DNA of 18,476 nt from Bryobacterales bacterium. GTDB lineage: Bacteria > Acidobacteriota > Terriglobia > Bryobacterales > Bryobacteraceae. A program made the position numbers and the translations under genes. The notes under the pieces were generated by a model. That model did no database searches and was not told the origin of the DNA. It saw only the letters and a program-made list of their open reading frames with translations. Numbering within the stretch: the first letter of the stretch is position 1; every line of letters begins with the position of its first letter. Positions 1 to 8,196 of the stretch are shown piece after piece. The DNA lies in assembly GCA_003132865.1 (NCBI GenBank), contig PKYZ01000207.1, forward strand, positions 245 to 18,720, given 5' to 3'.

Positions 1-386
1 CCGCCGATGTCGATGTTCTCGATCAGCTCCGCGAGGCTGGCATCCGCTTTTGCCGCCACTTCCTCGAACGCGTACAGGTTCACCACCACCATATCGATCG
101 GTTGGATGCCGTGCGCCGCCAGCGCCTGCATGTGTTCGGGCTTGCCGCGCATCGCCAGAATTCCGCCGGTCACCTTGGGGTGCATGGTCTTCACGCGTCC
201 GTCCAGCATTTCGGGGAAACCGGTCACTTCCGAGACGTCGCGAACCGGCACGCCGGAATCGCGCAGCAGCCTCGCTGTGCCGCCGGTGGAGATCAATTCC
301 GCGCCCAGATCGCGCAGCTCGCGGGCAAACGGCGCAATGCCGGTTTTGTCGGTGACGCTGATCAAGACGCGTTGGATTTTGGCCAT
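1..386 (-). CDS. purH: Bifunctional AICAR transformylase / IMP cyclohydrolase, N-terminal part (cut by window edge)
   Basis: The first 128 codons are visible and the gene runs off the left edge. This part is the MGS-like IMP cyclohydrolase domain, which closes the ring of FAICAR to IMP in the last step of cytosolic purine synthesis. The C-terminal transformylase domain lies outside the window. The protein opens [17 protein letters not shown], the usual PurH start. It then shows the STGGTA phosphate-loop motif near residue 39 and the [13 protein letters not shown] signature near residues 60-72, followed by the VVVNLYAF strand. The ATG at 386 places the protein start exactly where family members begin; the Shine-Dalgarno is weak. 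It lies 50 bp downstream of the minus-strand propeller gene and may share its transcript. Nothing in the visible part looks damaged. Family assignment is very secure. Confidence 0.96.
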   Translation of the reverse strand, partial: MAKIQRVLISVTDKTGIAPFARELRDLGAELISTGGTARLLRDSGVPVRDVSEVTGFPEMLDGRVKTMHPKVTGGILAMRGKPEHMQALAAHGIQPIDMVVVNLYAFEEVAAKADASLAELIENIDIG

Positions 387-436
387 CAATGGAAAGGTAA
401 CACGCCTGCCCCGCCCCGCCGCGCGCACAGCGGATT

Positions 437-1681
437 TCAGCGCTTGCCAAGCACGATCTTACGGATCTGCGATACCACCGGCGCGCTGTCCGGCTTCTTC
501 TTCCCGTCGTCGTCGTATGCATTCCAACCGGTGTTGGCGATGAAGTAGAATGCGCCGCCAACCACCGTGCCGTGCGTTGGTTCTCCCAGGCCGGGAGTGT
601 TCGCCTCCAGAATCTCCTGCTTCTTCAGGCGGGAAGAAAAGAGCACTACGCGCTCGGGATTGACACCGTTTTGCACGGCCAGAAACGCATCGCCGTATCG
701 ATAGAAACCGTCGATCCCACTGAGCACGATATCGTGCGCCGGCTGCAGCCATCGCACAGTGCGCGCCTTCAAGTCCATCGCCGCAATGCCGCGCACGTAA
801 TCCGGCACGTAGAGCGTTCGCTCATCGGAGGAAAGCGCCGGAGTCTGCGGCGAGCGGAATTCACCGGGTGCATCGAGACGCTCCAGGGTTGAGGAGTCCC
901 GTTTCAAACGGAGCACTGCGCCGTAAGAGCCTTCCGACACGAAGAGATCGCCCGCGCGGCTGATGGTCATGTCGCCGAGCAGTCCTTTCACCGGAGAATC
1001 GACCCGCTTCAACAACGCGCCGGAATCCAGATGGAATGCCAGGAGCGCGCTCTTATCCCGGTCAGCCGCGTCGCACTGCTGGCAGTGCGCGAGCCAACCT
1101 GTTGCCGCCCAGAGGATACGGCGTCTGGCATCCACGCGCAGGGCCATCACGGGCCAATCCGATTTCGCGAAGACTCGGCCGTCCGCGGTAACGATCTTGC
1201 ATTTCGTCACACTGCCGATCAGAAAGCGCCGTGTCTTCCCATCGTACGCGATGTCTTCCGGCAGCAAGTCGCGTTCCGGAAGCGTCGACACCGGCACGGC
1301 GCGAGTGGTGGGTTTCCGGTTCTGCTCGACCTGACGCAACACGGAAGCGAATCCAGCGAAGCCTCGCAATGAGGCGAAGTCGTCATCCGCGTTGAAATCG
1401 TAGATCAACCCGGCGTTCGCCAGATCCTTCAATTCCGCGAGCGCGCGTTCCATCTGGCCAAGGTGAGAATCCGACGCGGCGAGGTTGTACAAAAGCTGGG
1501 GATTGCCCGGCATCAGCGGCCGCAGTTCGGCCAAGGTGTCTCTCAGTTTCGAATAGTCCTTCGCCTCCAGCGCCTGGCGTGCCGCGCGATTCAGGGCGAT
1601 CCAGCGCGGCGCGGGTTGATCCGCGCCCGATAGCGTCAAGAGGGTTACGGCGATGAGCGCAACTCCGGTTGGCGATCTCAT
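437..1681 (-). CDS. Secreted TPR plus SMP-30-like beta-propeller protein
   Basis: About 414 residues. I chose the ATG at 1681 because it gives a clean signal peptide ([19 protein letters not shown], then ADQP); an upstream in-frame ATG at 1744 would add 21 residues without secretion character. After the signal come two TPR-like helical pairs (about residues 30-100, with the [20 protein letters not shown] pattern). A region with propeller-blade strands follows to the end, with motifs such as [19 protein letters not shown] and [16 protein letters not shown], typical of SMP-30/gluconolactonase/NHL-like sugar-lactone propellers. A CQQC pair sits in a loop near residue 200. It is not CxxCH, so there is no covalent haem site. 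The substrate is unknown. Acidobacteria encode many such periplasmic propellers. The export and fold calls are inferred from sequence pattern; any enzymatic role is not supported. Confidence 0.75.
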   Translation of the reverse strand: MRSPTGVALIAVTLLTLSGADQPAPRWIALNRAARQALEAKDYSKLRDTLAELRPLMPGNPQLLYNLAASDSHLGQMERALAELKDLANAGLIYDFNADDDFASLRGFAGFASVLRQVEQNRKPTTRAVPVSTLPERDLLPEDIAYDGKTRRFLIGSVTKCKIVTADGRVFAKSDWPVMALRVDARRRILWAATGWLAHCQQCDAADRDKSALLAFHLDSGALLKRVDSPVKGLLGDMTISRAGDLFVSEGSYGAVLRLKRDSSTLERLDAPGEFRSPQTPALSSDERTLYVPDYVRGIAAMDLKARTVRWLQPAHDIVLSGIDGFYRYGDAFLAVQNGVNPERVVLFSSRLKKQEILEANTPGLGEPTHGTVVGGAFYFIANTGWNAYDDDGKKKPDSAPVVSQIRKIVLGKR

Positions 1682-1819
1682 GATGCATAGGACGGGCGCC
1701 AGCCGGACAGGTTTGCCGGTTCTTTCCAGGCGCAGGTCGCACAACCACCAGCTACCAGCCGGGGGTACCTCCGGGTCCCACCAGCCACGGCGAGGCTATA
1801 TGCTCGCCCAATGCCTGGC

Positions 1820-3010
1820 CTACGTCGTCGCGGGAGAAATGACGAAGAGCGTTCCGTAGCCGCCGGGAGCGGCAGCCGAGCCGCCGGTCGAAGCGGCGCC
1901 CCAGATGTTACCCTGGGCGTCCACCACCACGCCGGCGAACGGTGTCGCGCCGTCCGACCCGCCCGTGAAGCTGTACAAGGTCGTGAAGTTGCCAGACGAG
2001 TCCAGTTTGAACACCGTGCCGTAACCATTGGCCCCGCCGAGGGTGGTCGTACCATACATGTTGTGCTGCGAATCCCAGGCCAAGGCGGCCGCTGGAGCAG
2101 CCCCATCCGGCCCCGTGAAGGTGTGCAGGACGGTCTCCATGCCGCTTGCGATATTCAACTTAAATATCACGCCATGGCCCAGACCGAAACTGCCATCGCC
2201 GCCTGCCACGGTCGTGCCATAGAGGTTACCCTGGTTGTCCCCGATCAAGCCGCCCATCGGTTGGCCGCCGTCCGGTCCTCCCGTGAAAGTGTATAACGGT
2301 GTTTCAACGCCGGCCTCGAAGACCGTCCCTCCATACATGCCATAGAAGCTAGCGTAGCCCCCAGTAGTGGTGCCGTAAAGCGCGCAAATGCAGGCCGGCC
2401 CGGGGCAGTGCGCCACCAGGGTCGAAGGATCTGAGAGTTGTATAGCTGCCGCCGGCGGAATACTCGAATACGGTTCCCCACGATTTGATAGCGCCGCCAG
2501 CGTAAGTTGTGCCAAACAGGTCTCCCAAAGGATCGAGGACCAGGGTTCCGGCGGGACCGTTCCCTTCCGACGGGCGGCCAGCGAGACTGTGCAGGAGGGT
2601 GAACTCGCCCGTGGGACTCAACTCGAACACCGTTCCAAAATTGTTTGCGCCGCCTCAGTATGCGACGCCGTAGAAGTTGCCCGCCGAGTCCTGGACCAGA
2701 CCACCAACGGGATCGGCTCCGTCCGAACTACCCACGAAGGAGTGCAGCACGGTCTTGAGGCGGCTGTTGAAATTCAGTGCGTAGACGGTTCCGTTAGCGT
2801 GCGTGCCGCCGCCGCTGTAGTGCCGCAAATGTTGCCATTACTTAGAAGGGGTGTTGCCAATGGGGTTCCGCCATCGGCGCCGCCTTTGAACGTGTAGAGC
2901 GCAGTGAAAGTCTGCGCATGGGCCGGTTGCATCGCAATGAGGGCCAGCGCCAGTACCGGCGTTGAAGCCAGCGCTAACCGTCCAACCGCACCCGAAATCG
3001 AATTTCGCAT
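1820..3010 (-). pseudogene. GloVer-type tandem-repeat beta-propeller, secreted, broken by two frameshifts and a stop
   Basis: On the minus strand the gene begins at 3010 with a good signal peptide (MRNSISGAVGRLALAS...PAHAQTF, cut after AHA). It then encodes repeats of about 35-40 residues with the pattern LYxFxGGxDGxxPxxxLxxDxxGNLYGTTxxGGxxxxGTVFxL, the GloVer-type repeat common in Acidobacteria. Three lesions interrupt it. A single-base loss near 2820 shifts GTYSGGGTHANGTVY out of frame. A TGA at 2655-2657 sits where YGVAY-x-GGANN needs a codon. A second shift lies near 2380-2395, between PGGALPRAGL and ALYGTTTGG. Joining the three frames restores an uninterrupted repeat protein of about 395 residues. 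It may be a decaying gene or assembly error. The last long block (2515-1820) is intact and ends at TAG with no anchor domain. Confidence 0.85.
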
Positions 3011-3114
3011 CGTCTCTCTTTTCTATGGGTTGCCCCGCGATTCCTACAGAATGCTAAAATGCAGTGTGTGCGGCCGCAACTTGTGTAATTGTGCAGGTTC
3101 GCACACCATAAATA

Positions 3115-3127
3115 AAGTACTGTACTT
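3115..3127. promoter_or_regulatory. Perfect 6-1-6 palindrome in AT-rich divergent gap
   Basis: AAGTAC-T-GTACTT lies in the 270-bp AT-rich spacer between the minus-strand GloVer pseudogene and the plus-strand small gene at 3283. It is a plausible operator for a dimeric regulator controlling either side. The cognate regulator is unknown; only the symmetry is seen. Confidence 0.3.
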
Positions 3128-3160
3128 CACAGAACCCCGCAGCATTCGGATTTATGCCAG

Positions 3161-3190
3161 TTGGAAAATGATAACATAATAATCTATAAT
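3161..3190 (+). promoter_or_regulatory. Sigma70-like promoter for the small basic protein
   Basis: A -35 box TTGGAA (3161-3166), an 18-bp spacer and a perfect -10 box TATAAT (3185-3190) lie in unusually AT-rich DNA about 93 bp upstream of the ATG at 3283. Downstream of the -10 is a direct 8-bp tandem repeat of GCCAGGTT (3218-3225 and 3226-3233). The match is by eye. Confidence 0.5.
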
Positions 3191-3282
3191 TAATCACGTA
3201 TTAAAATCATAATGTTTGCCAGGTTGCCAGGTTGGGCTGGACATTTTGTGCCGGCCGGTTCCGGCTGAAGAGGATGCGCGCC

Positions 3283-3483
3283 ATGGACATAGCCAAAGCC
3301 CTTACCGAGTTACGGGAGCAGCGCGATGACCTTGACCAAGCCATTCTGAGTTTGGAAAGGCTCGCCAGCGGTCGTCCGCGGGGCCGCGGCAGACCTCCTG
3401 GCCGGACCACCGACCGTCGCAAGAAGCGCCGCGCCTTTCCCGCTCACGCGAGCGAAGACCGGGCGAAAACAGCCTTAGAGTGA
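3283..3483 (+). CDS. Small basic protein with coiled coil and AT-hook-like motif
   Basis: 66 residues. I chose the ATG at 3283 because AAGAGG lies at proper distance (3268-3273); upstream in-frame starts would add a poor N-terminus. Residues 1-29 (MDIAKALTELREQRDDLDQA...) form an amphipathic heptad-like helix. They are followed by a glycine/arginine/proline stretch RPRGRGRPPG (31-40), whose RGRP core resembles an AT-hook minor-groove binder, then a basic patch DRRKKRR (44-50). Small helix-plus-GRP-tail proteins of this kind occur in acidobacterial genomes, but I know of no assigned function. It stands alone behind its own promoter in AT-rich DNA. A nucleoid-associated or DNA-binding role is inference; a structural coiled-coil role is equally possible. 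Confidence 0.65.
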   Translation: MDIAKALTELREQRDDLDQAILSLERLASGRPRGRGRPPGRTTDRRKKRRAFPAHASEDRAKTALE

Positions 3484-3495
3484 GCCTGCACGGTG

Positions 3496-3546
3496 TGGCA
3501 GGCCTTCAGCCGGCCTTCAGCCTGCCAGCGCCGCGCGGAGCGCGGC
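3496..3546 (+). terminator. Two consecutive strong hairpins after the small gene
   Basis: The first stem is TGGCAGGC (3496-3503) with GCCTGCCA (3520-3527) around a 16-nt loop. Inside it, the 11-bp unit GGCCTTCAGCC is tandemly duplicated (3501-3511 and 3512-3522). A second hairpin follows at once: GCCGCGC (3530-3536), loop GGA, GCGCGGC (3540-3546). There is no U-tract, so termination is inferred only from position and stem strength. Confidence 0.4.
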
Positions 3547-3631
3547 TTCGACCCCCCGCCGCGCCGTCCGCAAAACTGCCTGAGAGACTCGCCCTGTTCG
3601 GCGCACTCAAGTTCCCAGACGGGCGATTCCC

Positions 3632-5578
3632 ATGCAGCTCACCACCGAACAACACAAGCAGATCCTGATCGTTGAAGACGAAGGCATTATCGCCGCCGAC
3701 ATCCAAAGCAGGCTGGAGCGGCTGGGCTATAAGGTGCCGGCCATCGCGCGCACCGGCGAAGAAGCGCTCCACTTTGCCCGGTCCACGCCGTTCGATTTGG
3801 TCCTCATGGACATCCGTCTGAAGGGCGACATGGACGGCATTGCCACGGCCCAGACAATGAAGACCGAACTGGAAACGCCGGTGGTCTACATCACCGCCCA
3901 TGCCGACGAAGAGACCATCGACCGGGCCACCCGCACAGAGCCATTCGGTTATATTCTCAAACCCATACGGGACTCCGAGCTGCGCAGCGCCGTGCGGATT
4001 TCCATCCACAAGCACGAGATGGAACTCCGCCTCCGCACCAGCGAAGCGTGGCTGGCTACCACGCTGCGCAGCATCGGCGAGGGTGTCATCGCCACCAACA
4101 CCGACGGCGAAGTGGTGTTCATGAACCCTGTCGCCGAGCAGCTCACGGGCTGGTCCGGCACGGACGCGCATGGGCGCCTGCTCATGGAGGTGCTCGCGTT
4201 GCACGAGGAATCCACCGGGGCGCCCGCGGAAAACCCCATCGTCGATCTCCTGGCCGGTCAGACGCCCCGCGATCCCCGCCGCGCGAATCGCGCTTACACG
4301 CTCACTTCCCGCACGGGGCTGTCCGCCACGGTCGAGCTTGCCTGTTTTGAGAACCGCTCGGATCAGCTATCGGGCGCCATCCTGGTGCTGCGCGATATCG
4401 ACGGCCGGCGGGACTTGGAGAGGCGTGTGATGCAATCGCAGAGAATGGAGGCCATCGCCAATCTGGCGGCCGGACTGGCGCATGATTTCAACAACCAGCT
4501 CACCGTGATTCTCGGATGCGCCGATGAGCTTTGTGAAAGCCTTTCCGGCGATGCCCGGGATCGGGCTTTCGAGATCAAGCACGCCGGCTCCCTGGCCACC
4601 GCCCTCACCAGCCAGTTGCTGACGCTGAGCCGCCACCAAGCGATGCGCCCGGAGCCGCTGAACATCAACGAAACGATCGTCGAAATGCAGCCCGCCATTT
4701 CGAGCGCCCTTGGCAGGATGCGCATCCTGACCACGAACCTGGGGTCGAATCTGGGGCGCGTGCGCGGCGATCGCAATCAGCTCAAGCAAGTGCTCCTCAA
4801 CCTGTCGCTGAATGCGCGGGATGCCATGCCCTTGGGTGGGGAGTTGCGCATGGAAACCTCGAACATCGATATCCCAGCCGGAAGCTCGAAGGCGGAGCTG
4901 TTTCCACCCGGACCCTACGTCCGCCTGCTGGTGTCCGATTGCGGGGAAGGCATGGACAAAGAGACGCTGGCTCGTATCTTCGAGCCCTTCTTCACCACCA
5001 AGAAACCCGGCTTCGGAACCGGGCTGGGCTTATCCATGGCGCACAGCATCGTCGTCCAGAGCGGCGGCCACATCACGGCCCGCAGCGAGGTGGGCCTGGG
5101 CACGGCATTCGAGATCCTGCTGCCGCGATTGGCCGCCTTTCAGACGTTGCGCGATATTGACGGCCATCAAAGCCTTGCAGCCGGCGCGGAGGCCACGCCG
5201 ACCGTTCTGCTGGTCGAGGACGAAGACAATGTGCGCCGCATCATACACAGGCACTTCGAGAAGGAGGGATATCAACTGCTGGAGGCCAGCGATGGCGAAG
5301 AAGCCGAGGTCATCGCGCAAAGATACGACGAGCCCATCCACATTCTGGTCACCGACGTGGTGATGCCTGGCATGACGGGGCCGCAACTGGCGGACCGCCT
5401 GGCTGCGCTCCGGCCGGATATCAAGGTCCTGTTCGTCTCCGGCTACCCGCACGATTCGCTCGAAGGCGATGGCGTGCTGGACCGGCAGCGGAACTTTCTG
5501 CCCAAGCCATTTTCCGCATCGGAGCTTCTTGGCCGGGTGCGTACGCTCCTGGGCGCCGGCGCGCCCATGCAATGTTGA
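3632..5578 (+). CDS. Hybrid histidine kinase REC-PAS-HisKA-HATPase-REC
   Basis: 648 residues with no membrane segment, so a cytosolic hybrid kinase. The N-terminal receiver (about 9-125) has acidic residues E15/D16, phospho-acceptor D60 in LVLMDIRL, T88 and K110. A PAS domain follows (about 135-260, with GVIATNTDGEVVFMNPVAEQ). The HisKA helix carries H284 in GLAHDFNN, a class in which the kinase often phosphorylates a fused receiver. The ATPase domain has N-box LSLNARDAM (N394), G1 DCGEGMD (436-442), F-box FEPFFTTK and G2 GTGLGL (462-467). The C-terminal receiver (about 523-642) has E529/D530, acceptor D575 in VTDVVMPG and K625. All catalytic residues are present. The N-terminal receiver suggests the kinase is itself a phosphorelay target. 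It starts at the ATG at 3632 behind a weak GGGCG and leads the signalling cluster; the signal is unknown. Confidence 0.93.
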   Translation: MQLTTEQHKQILIVEDEGIIAADIQSRLERLGYKVPAIARTGEEALHFARSTPFDLVLMDIRLKGDMDGIATAQTMKTELETPVVYITAHADEETIDRATRTEPFGYILKPIRDSELRSAVRISIHKHEMELRLRTSEAWLATTLRSIGEGVIATNTDGEVVFMNPVAEQLTGWSGTDAHGRLLMEVLALHEESTGAPAENPIVDLLAGQTPRDPRRANRAYTLTSRTGLSATVELACFENRSDQLSGAILVLRDIDGRRDLERRVMQSQRMEAIANLAAGLAHDFNNQLTVILGCADELCESLSGDARDRAFEIKHAGSLATALTSQLLTLSRHQAMRPEPLNINETIVEMQPAISSALGRMRILTTNLGSNLGRVRGDRNQLKQVLLNLSLNARDAMPLGGELRMETSNIDIPAGSSKAELFPPGPYVRLLVSDCGEGMDKETLARIFEPFFTTKKPGFGTGLGLSMAHSIVVQSGGHITARSEVGLGTAFEILLPRLAAFQTLRDIDGHQSLAAGAEATPTVLLVEDEDNVRRIIHRHFEKEGYQLLEASDGEEAEVIAQRYDEPIHILVTDVVMPGMTGPQLADRLAALRPDIKVLFVSGYPHDSLEGDGVLDRQRNFLPKPFSASELLGRVRTLLGAGAPMQC

Positions 5579-5599
5579 TGCTGGCACCGGTGCCATCTT

Positions 5600-5700
5600 G
5601 TGGGGCAGCCAATCTTGGCTGGGGTCCCCTCTGGGGACGCGTTTTCAGCCGGCTTGGGCGCGCTGGAAAGCGAGCCCGCAGGCAGGATTGCCTGCCCCAC
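5600..5700. repeat. Composite REP/BIME-like element with inverted ends and three hairpins
   Basis: The 101-bp element has matching inverted ends. The left end reads GTGGGGCAGCCAATCTTGGC, and the complement of the right end reads GTGGGGCAGGCAATCCTGCC. Each end folds on itself: CAGCCAA-TC-TTGGCTG at 5606-5621 and GGCAGG-ATTG-CCTGCC at 5681-5696. Between them GTCCCC-TCT-GGGGAC (5624-5638) is a third perfect hairpin. Two inverted palindromes with a shared GTGGGG head is the architecture of REP/BIME elements mobilised by RAYT transposases. It fills the gap between the two large kinase genes. Confidence 0.75.
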
Positions 5701-5719
5701 TTCGAACCCGCCTAAGTCC

Positions 5720-7774
5720 ATGGTCACTGATTCTACGAATGGTCGGACAACGGAAGAGTTGCGGTCTTATCTGGCCGCCATTGTAGACTCCTCCGAGGAC
5801 GCCATTATCGGCGCGCGGCTGGACGGAGTCATCGAAACTTGGAACCGGGGGGCAGAGAAGCTCTATGGCTATGCCGCGCCCGAAGTCGTCGGCCGGCATA
5901 TCGCGCTGCTCGAATCGCCGGAACAACCCGGCGAGATCTCCGGCATTCTGGAAAGTATTGCACGCGGGGAAACCATCCGCCACCATCGAACCGTGCGCAC
6001 AACAAAAGACGGCTGCCGGGTCGGCGTGTCCGTCACCATCTCTCCGATCCGCGACGCTGGGGGCAGTGTGGTGGGCGCCTCCGCGATTGCCCGGGACATC
6101 GGCGAACGAGCGGCCTTGGAGAACGCCCTGCGGTTCAGCGAGGAGCGTTACCGCTCGTTGGCGCTGGCCAGCGCGCAGATCGTATGGACCAAGAACGCAC
6201 AGGGCCAGGTGGTGGAGGATTGGCCCATGTGGCGCGCCTTCACCGGCCAGCGCGCAGGCGAGCTTACCGGCTGGGGATGGATCAGTGCCGTGCACCCCGA
6301 GGACCGCGAAAGAATTTCCAGGGTTTTCGCGAACGCCTTGCAGAACGGGACCGTGTACGAGACGGAGTATCGGGTGCGTCGGCACGACGGCGAGTACCGG
6401 CACATGGCGGTGCGCGGCGTGCCCGTGCTGGAACCGGGAGGACGCATCCGGGAATGGATCGGCTCCTGCGCCGATATCACCGCGCGAAAGCGGGCGGAGG
6501 AGGAAGCGCGGCAATCGCAGCGGGAACTGGCCCTCAAGACCAAGTTCGCCACGATATTTCTCACGTTGTCCGAGCGTCAGATATTCGCGGCCGTGTTGGA
6601 CGCCGTCCTGGAGCACACCCAAAGCGAAGAGGGGATCTTCGGCTACATCGACGAAGAGGGCGCGCTGGTGTTCCCTATCTGGGCGTGGGAGGCTTGGGAG
6701 GATCGCCAAGTTCCCGGCGAGGCTGTTCGCTTCCGGCGCGGCGAGTGGGTTGGCATCTGGGGCCGCGCGCTTACTGAAAGGCGATCGCTGTATTCCAACG
6801 AACCAGAACCATCCCCCGCGGGCCGCGCTCCCGTCCGCCGGGTTCTCGCAGTACCCATCTTTTTTCAAGGGGAACCGATCGGACTTTTTGCTATCGCCAA
6901 CAAAGCGGCGGATTACGGCGAGAGCGATCTGGAGACGCTGGAGCGCATCGCTCGGGACTTGGCGCCGGTCTTCAAAGCCAGGGTGCAAAGGGACGCTCAG
7001 GAGCGGGCGCGCGAACGCGCGGAGGAGGAAGTGCGCACGATCAACTCGGAGTTGGAGAAACGCGTTCAGGAACGCACCGGACAGTTGGAAGCCGCCAACC
7101 ACGAACTGGAAGCCTTCGCCTATTCGGTTTCGCACGATCTCCGCGCGCCGTTGCGAGCCATCCACGGCTTTTCGCGCATACTGATGGAAGAATATGCGCC
7201 GCAGATCCCGAGGAAAGCTCAACATTATCTTGAGGTCGTCCGCGATAATGCATTGCGAATGGGTGATTTAATTGACGATTTGCTTACTTTTTCCCGCCTC
7301 AGCCGCCAACCTTTGCAGAAGCAGGCCATCGCACCGGCGGATCTGGTCGCGCAGGCGCTGCACGACTTGAGCCCGGAAATTGAGCCGCGCATCGAAATCG
7401 TAGTGCGCGACTTGCCGCCCTGCGAGGGCGACCCGGCGTTATTGAAACAGGTCTTCATCAATCTGCTCTCCAACGCCATCAAGTACACCAGCCGATGCGA
7501 GCAAGCCAGAATTGAGGTGAGCGTGCTGCCGCGCGCGGATGGGCATGCCGCCGTCTACTACGTGCGGGACAACGGCGTGGGCTTCGACATGCGCTACGTT
7601 CACAAGCTGTTCGGAGTCTTCCAGCGCCTGCACCACTCGGGCGATTATCCGGGTACTGGCATCGGCCTGGCGACGGTGCAAAGAATCCTTCACCGGCACG
7701 GCGGGCGCGTCTGGGCCGAGGCGGAACTCGACCACGGCGCGACGTTCTATTTCACCATGGAGCCTGAACCGTGA
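5720..7774 (+). CDS. Sensor histidine kinase PAS-PAS-GAF-HisKA-HATPase
   Basis: 684 residues from the ATG at 5720. The frame stays open upstream to a GTG at 5600, but that stretch is the REP-like element, so I rejected it; no clear Shine-Dalgarno precedes 5720. PAS1 spans about 15-130, with [24 protein letters not shown]2 spans about 140-258, of the PAS_3 type, with WMxR-like core [19 protein letters not shown]_2-like domain follows (about 275-420, [15 protein letters not shown] ... VGIWGRAL). A coiled coil (424-460) leads to HisKA with H472 in [18 protein letters not shown]. The ATPase domain has N585, DNGVGFD (617-623), FGVFQRLH and GTGIGL (645-650). It is complete and soluble. This C-terminal kinase type is often encoded beside an Rcp1-like receiver, as here: its TGA overlaps the next GTG by four bases. 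The GAF lacks clear signs of a bilin site, so the ligand is unknown. Confidence 0.93.
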   Translation: MVTDSTNGRTTEELRSYLAAIVDSSEDAIIGARLDGVIETWNRGAEKLYGYAAPEVVGRHIALLESPEQPGEISGILESIARGETIRHHRTVRTTKDGCRVGVSVTISPIRDAGGSVVGASAIARDIGERAALENALRFSEERYRSLALASAQIVWTKNAQGQVVEDWPMWRAFTGQRAGELTGWGWISAVHPEDRERISRVFANALQNGTVYETEYRVRRHDGEYRHMAVRGVPVLEPGGRIREWIGSCADITARKRAEEEARQSQRELALKTKFATIFLTLSERQIFAAVLDAVLEHTQSEEGIFGYIDEEGALVFPIWAWEAWEDRQVPGEAVRFRRGEWVGIWGRALTERRSLYSNEPEPSPAGRAPVRRVLAVPIFFQGEPIGLFAIANKAADYGESDLETLERIARDLAPVFKARVQRDAQERARERAEEEVRTINSELEKRVQERTGQLEAANHELEAFAYSVSHDLRAPLRAIHGFSRILMEEYAPQIPRKAQHYLEVVRDNALRMGDLIDDLLTFSRLSRQPLQKQAIAPADLVAQALHDLSPEIEPRIEIVVRDLPPCEGDPALLKQVFINLLSNAIKYTSRCEQARIEVSVLPRADGHAAVYYVRDNGVGFDMRYVHKLFGVFQRLHHSGDYPGTGIGLATVQRILHRHGGRVWAEAELDHGATFYFTMEPEP

Positions 7775-8196
7775 ACGATCCCGTGGAGATTCTGTTGGTG
7801 GACGACAACCCCAGCGATACCGAACTGACCCTGCATGTGCTGAGCCGTCACCACCTCGCCGATTGCGTCAAGGTCGTTCACGACGGCGCCGAAGCGCTGG
7901 ACTTCATCTTCTGCACCGGCGCCTACGCGGGCCGCGACCTCCGCAATCCTCCCAAGTTGCTGCTGCTCGATCTCAAGCTGCCCAAGGTCGATGGCCTGGA
8001 AGTGTTGCGGCGCGCCAAGGCCGATCCGCGCACCCGCGCTATCCCGATCGTCGTGTTCAGCTCTTCGTCGGAAGATCGCGACCTTAAGCGGGCGTGCGAA
8101 CTGGGAGCCCATAGCTACGTGGTGAAACCAGTGGATTTCGCGCAATTCGTCGAGGCGGTGCGGGCGGCCTTGGCCGCCACCAATGAGGCGCACTGA
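7771..8196 (+). CDS. Single-domain response regulator, Rcp1-like
   Basis: 141 residues, a lone CheY-like receiver with no output domain. Acidic pocket D11/D12 (LLVDDNPSD), phospho-acceptor D67 in [14 protein letters not shown]97 in VVFSSSS and K119 in VVKP are all present. The insert between strands 2 and 3 ([19 protein letters not shown]) is characteristic of the Rcp1 branch that partners phytochrome-type and related kinases. The gene starts with GTG in a GTGA overlap with the upstream kinase stop, indicating translational coupling and a cognate pair. It also overlaps the next kinase by 14 bp if that gene starts at 8183. The likely role is a diffusible phosphate shuttle to another protein; the target is not visible here. 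Confidence 0.93.
   Translation: MNDPVEILLVDDNPSDTELTLHVLSRHHLADCVKVVHDGAEALDFIFCTGAYAGRDLRNPPKLLLLDLKLPKVDGLEVLRRAKADPRTRAIPIVVFSSSSEDRDLKRACELGAHSYVVKPVDFAQFVEAVRAALAATNEAH

Noticed and set aside
1070..1100. CQQC in the propeller protein as a cytochrome c haem site
   Set aside because: The motif lacks the histidine of CxxCH, so it cannot be a standard haem c site.
3501..3522. Tandem GGCCTTCAGCC units as a CRISPR or VNTR array
   Set aside because: Only two units without spacers; better explained as part of a hairpin.
5600..5719. A longer start for the PAS-PAS-GAF kinase (GTG at 5600 adds 40 residues)
   Set aside because: The added stretch is encoded by the REP-like repeat and has no Shine-Dalgarno or domain character.
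5645..7225. A 526-codon open frame on the minus strand opposite the PAS-PAS-GAF kinase
   Set aside because: It mirrors a gene with complete kinase motifs, shows no family pattern of its own, and long antisense frames are common in GC-rich DNA.
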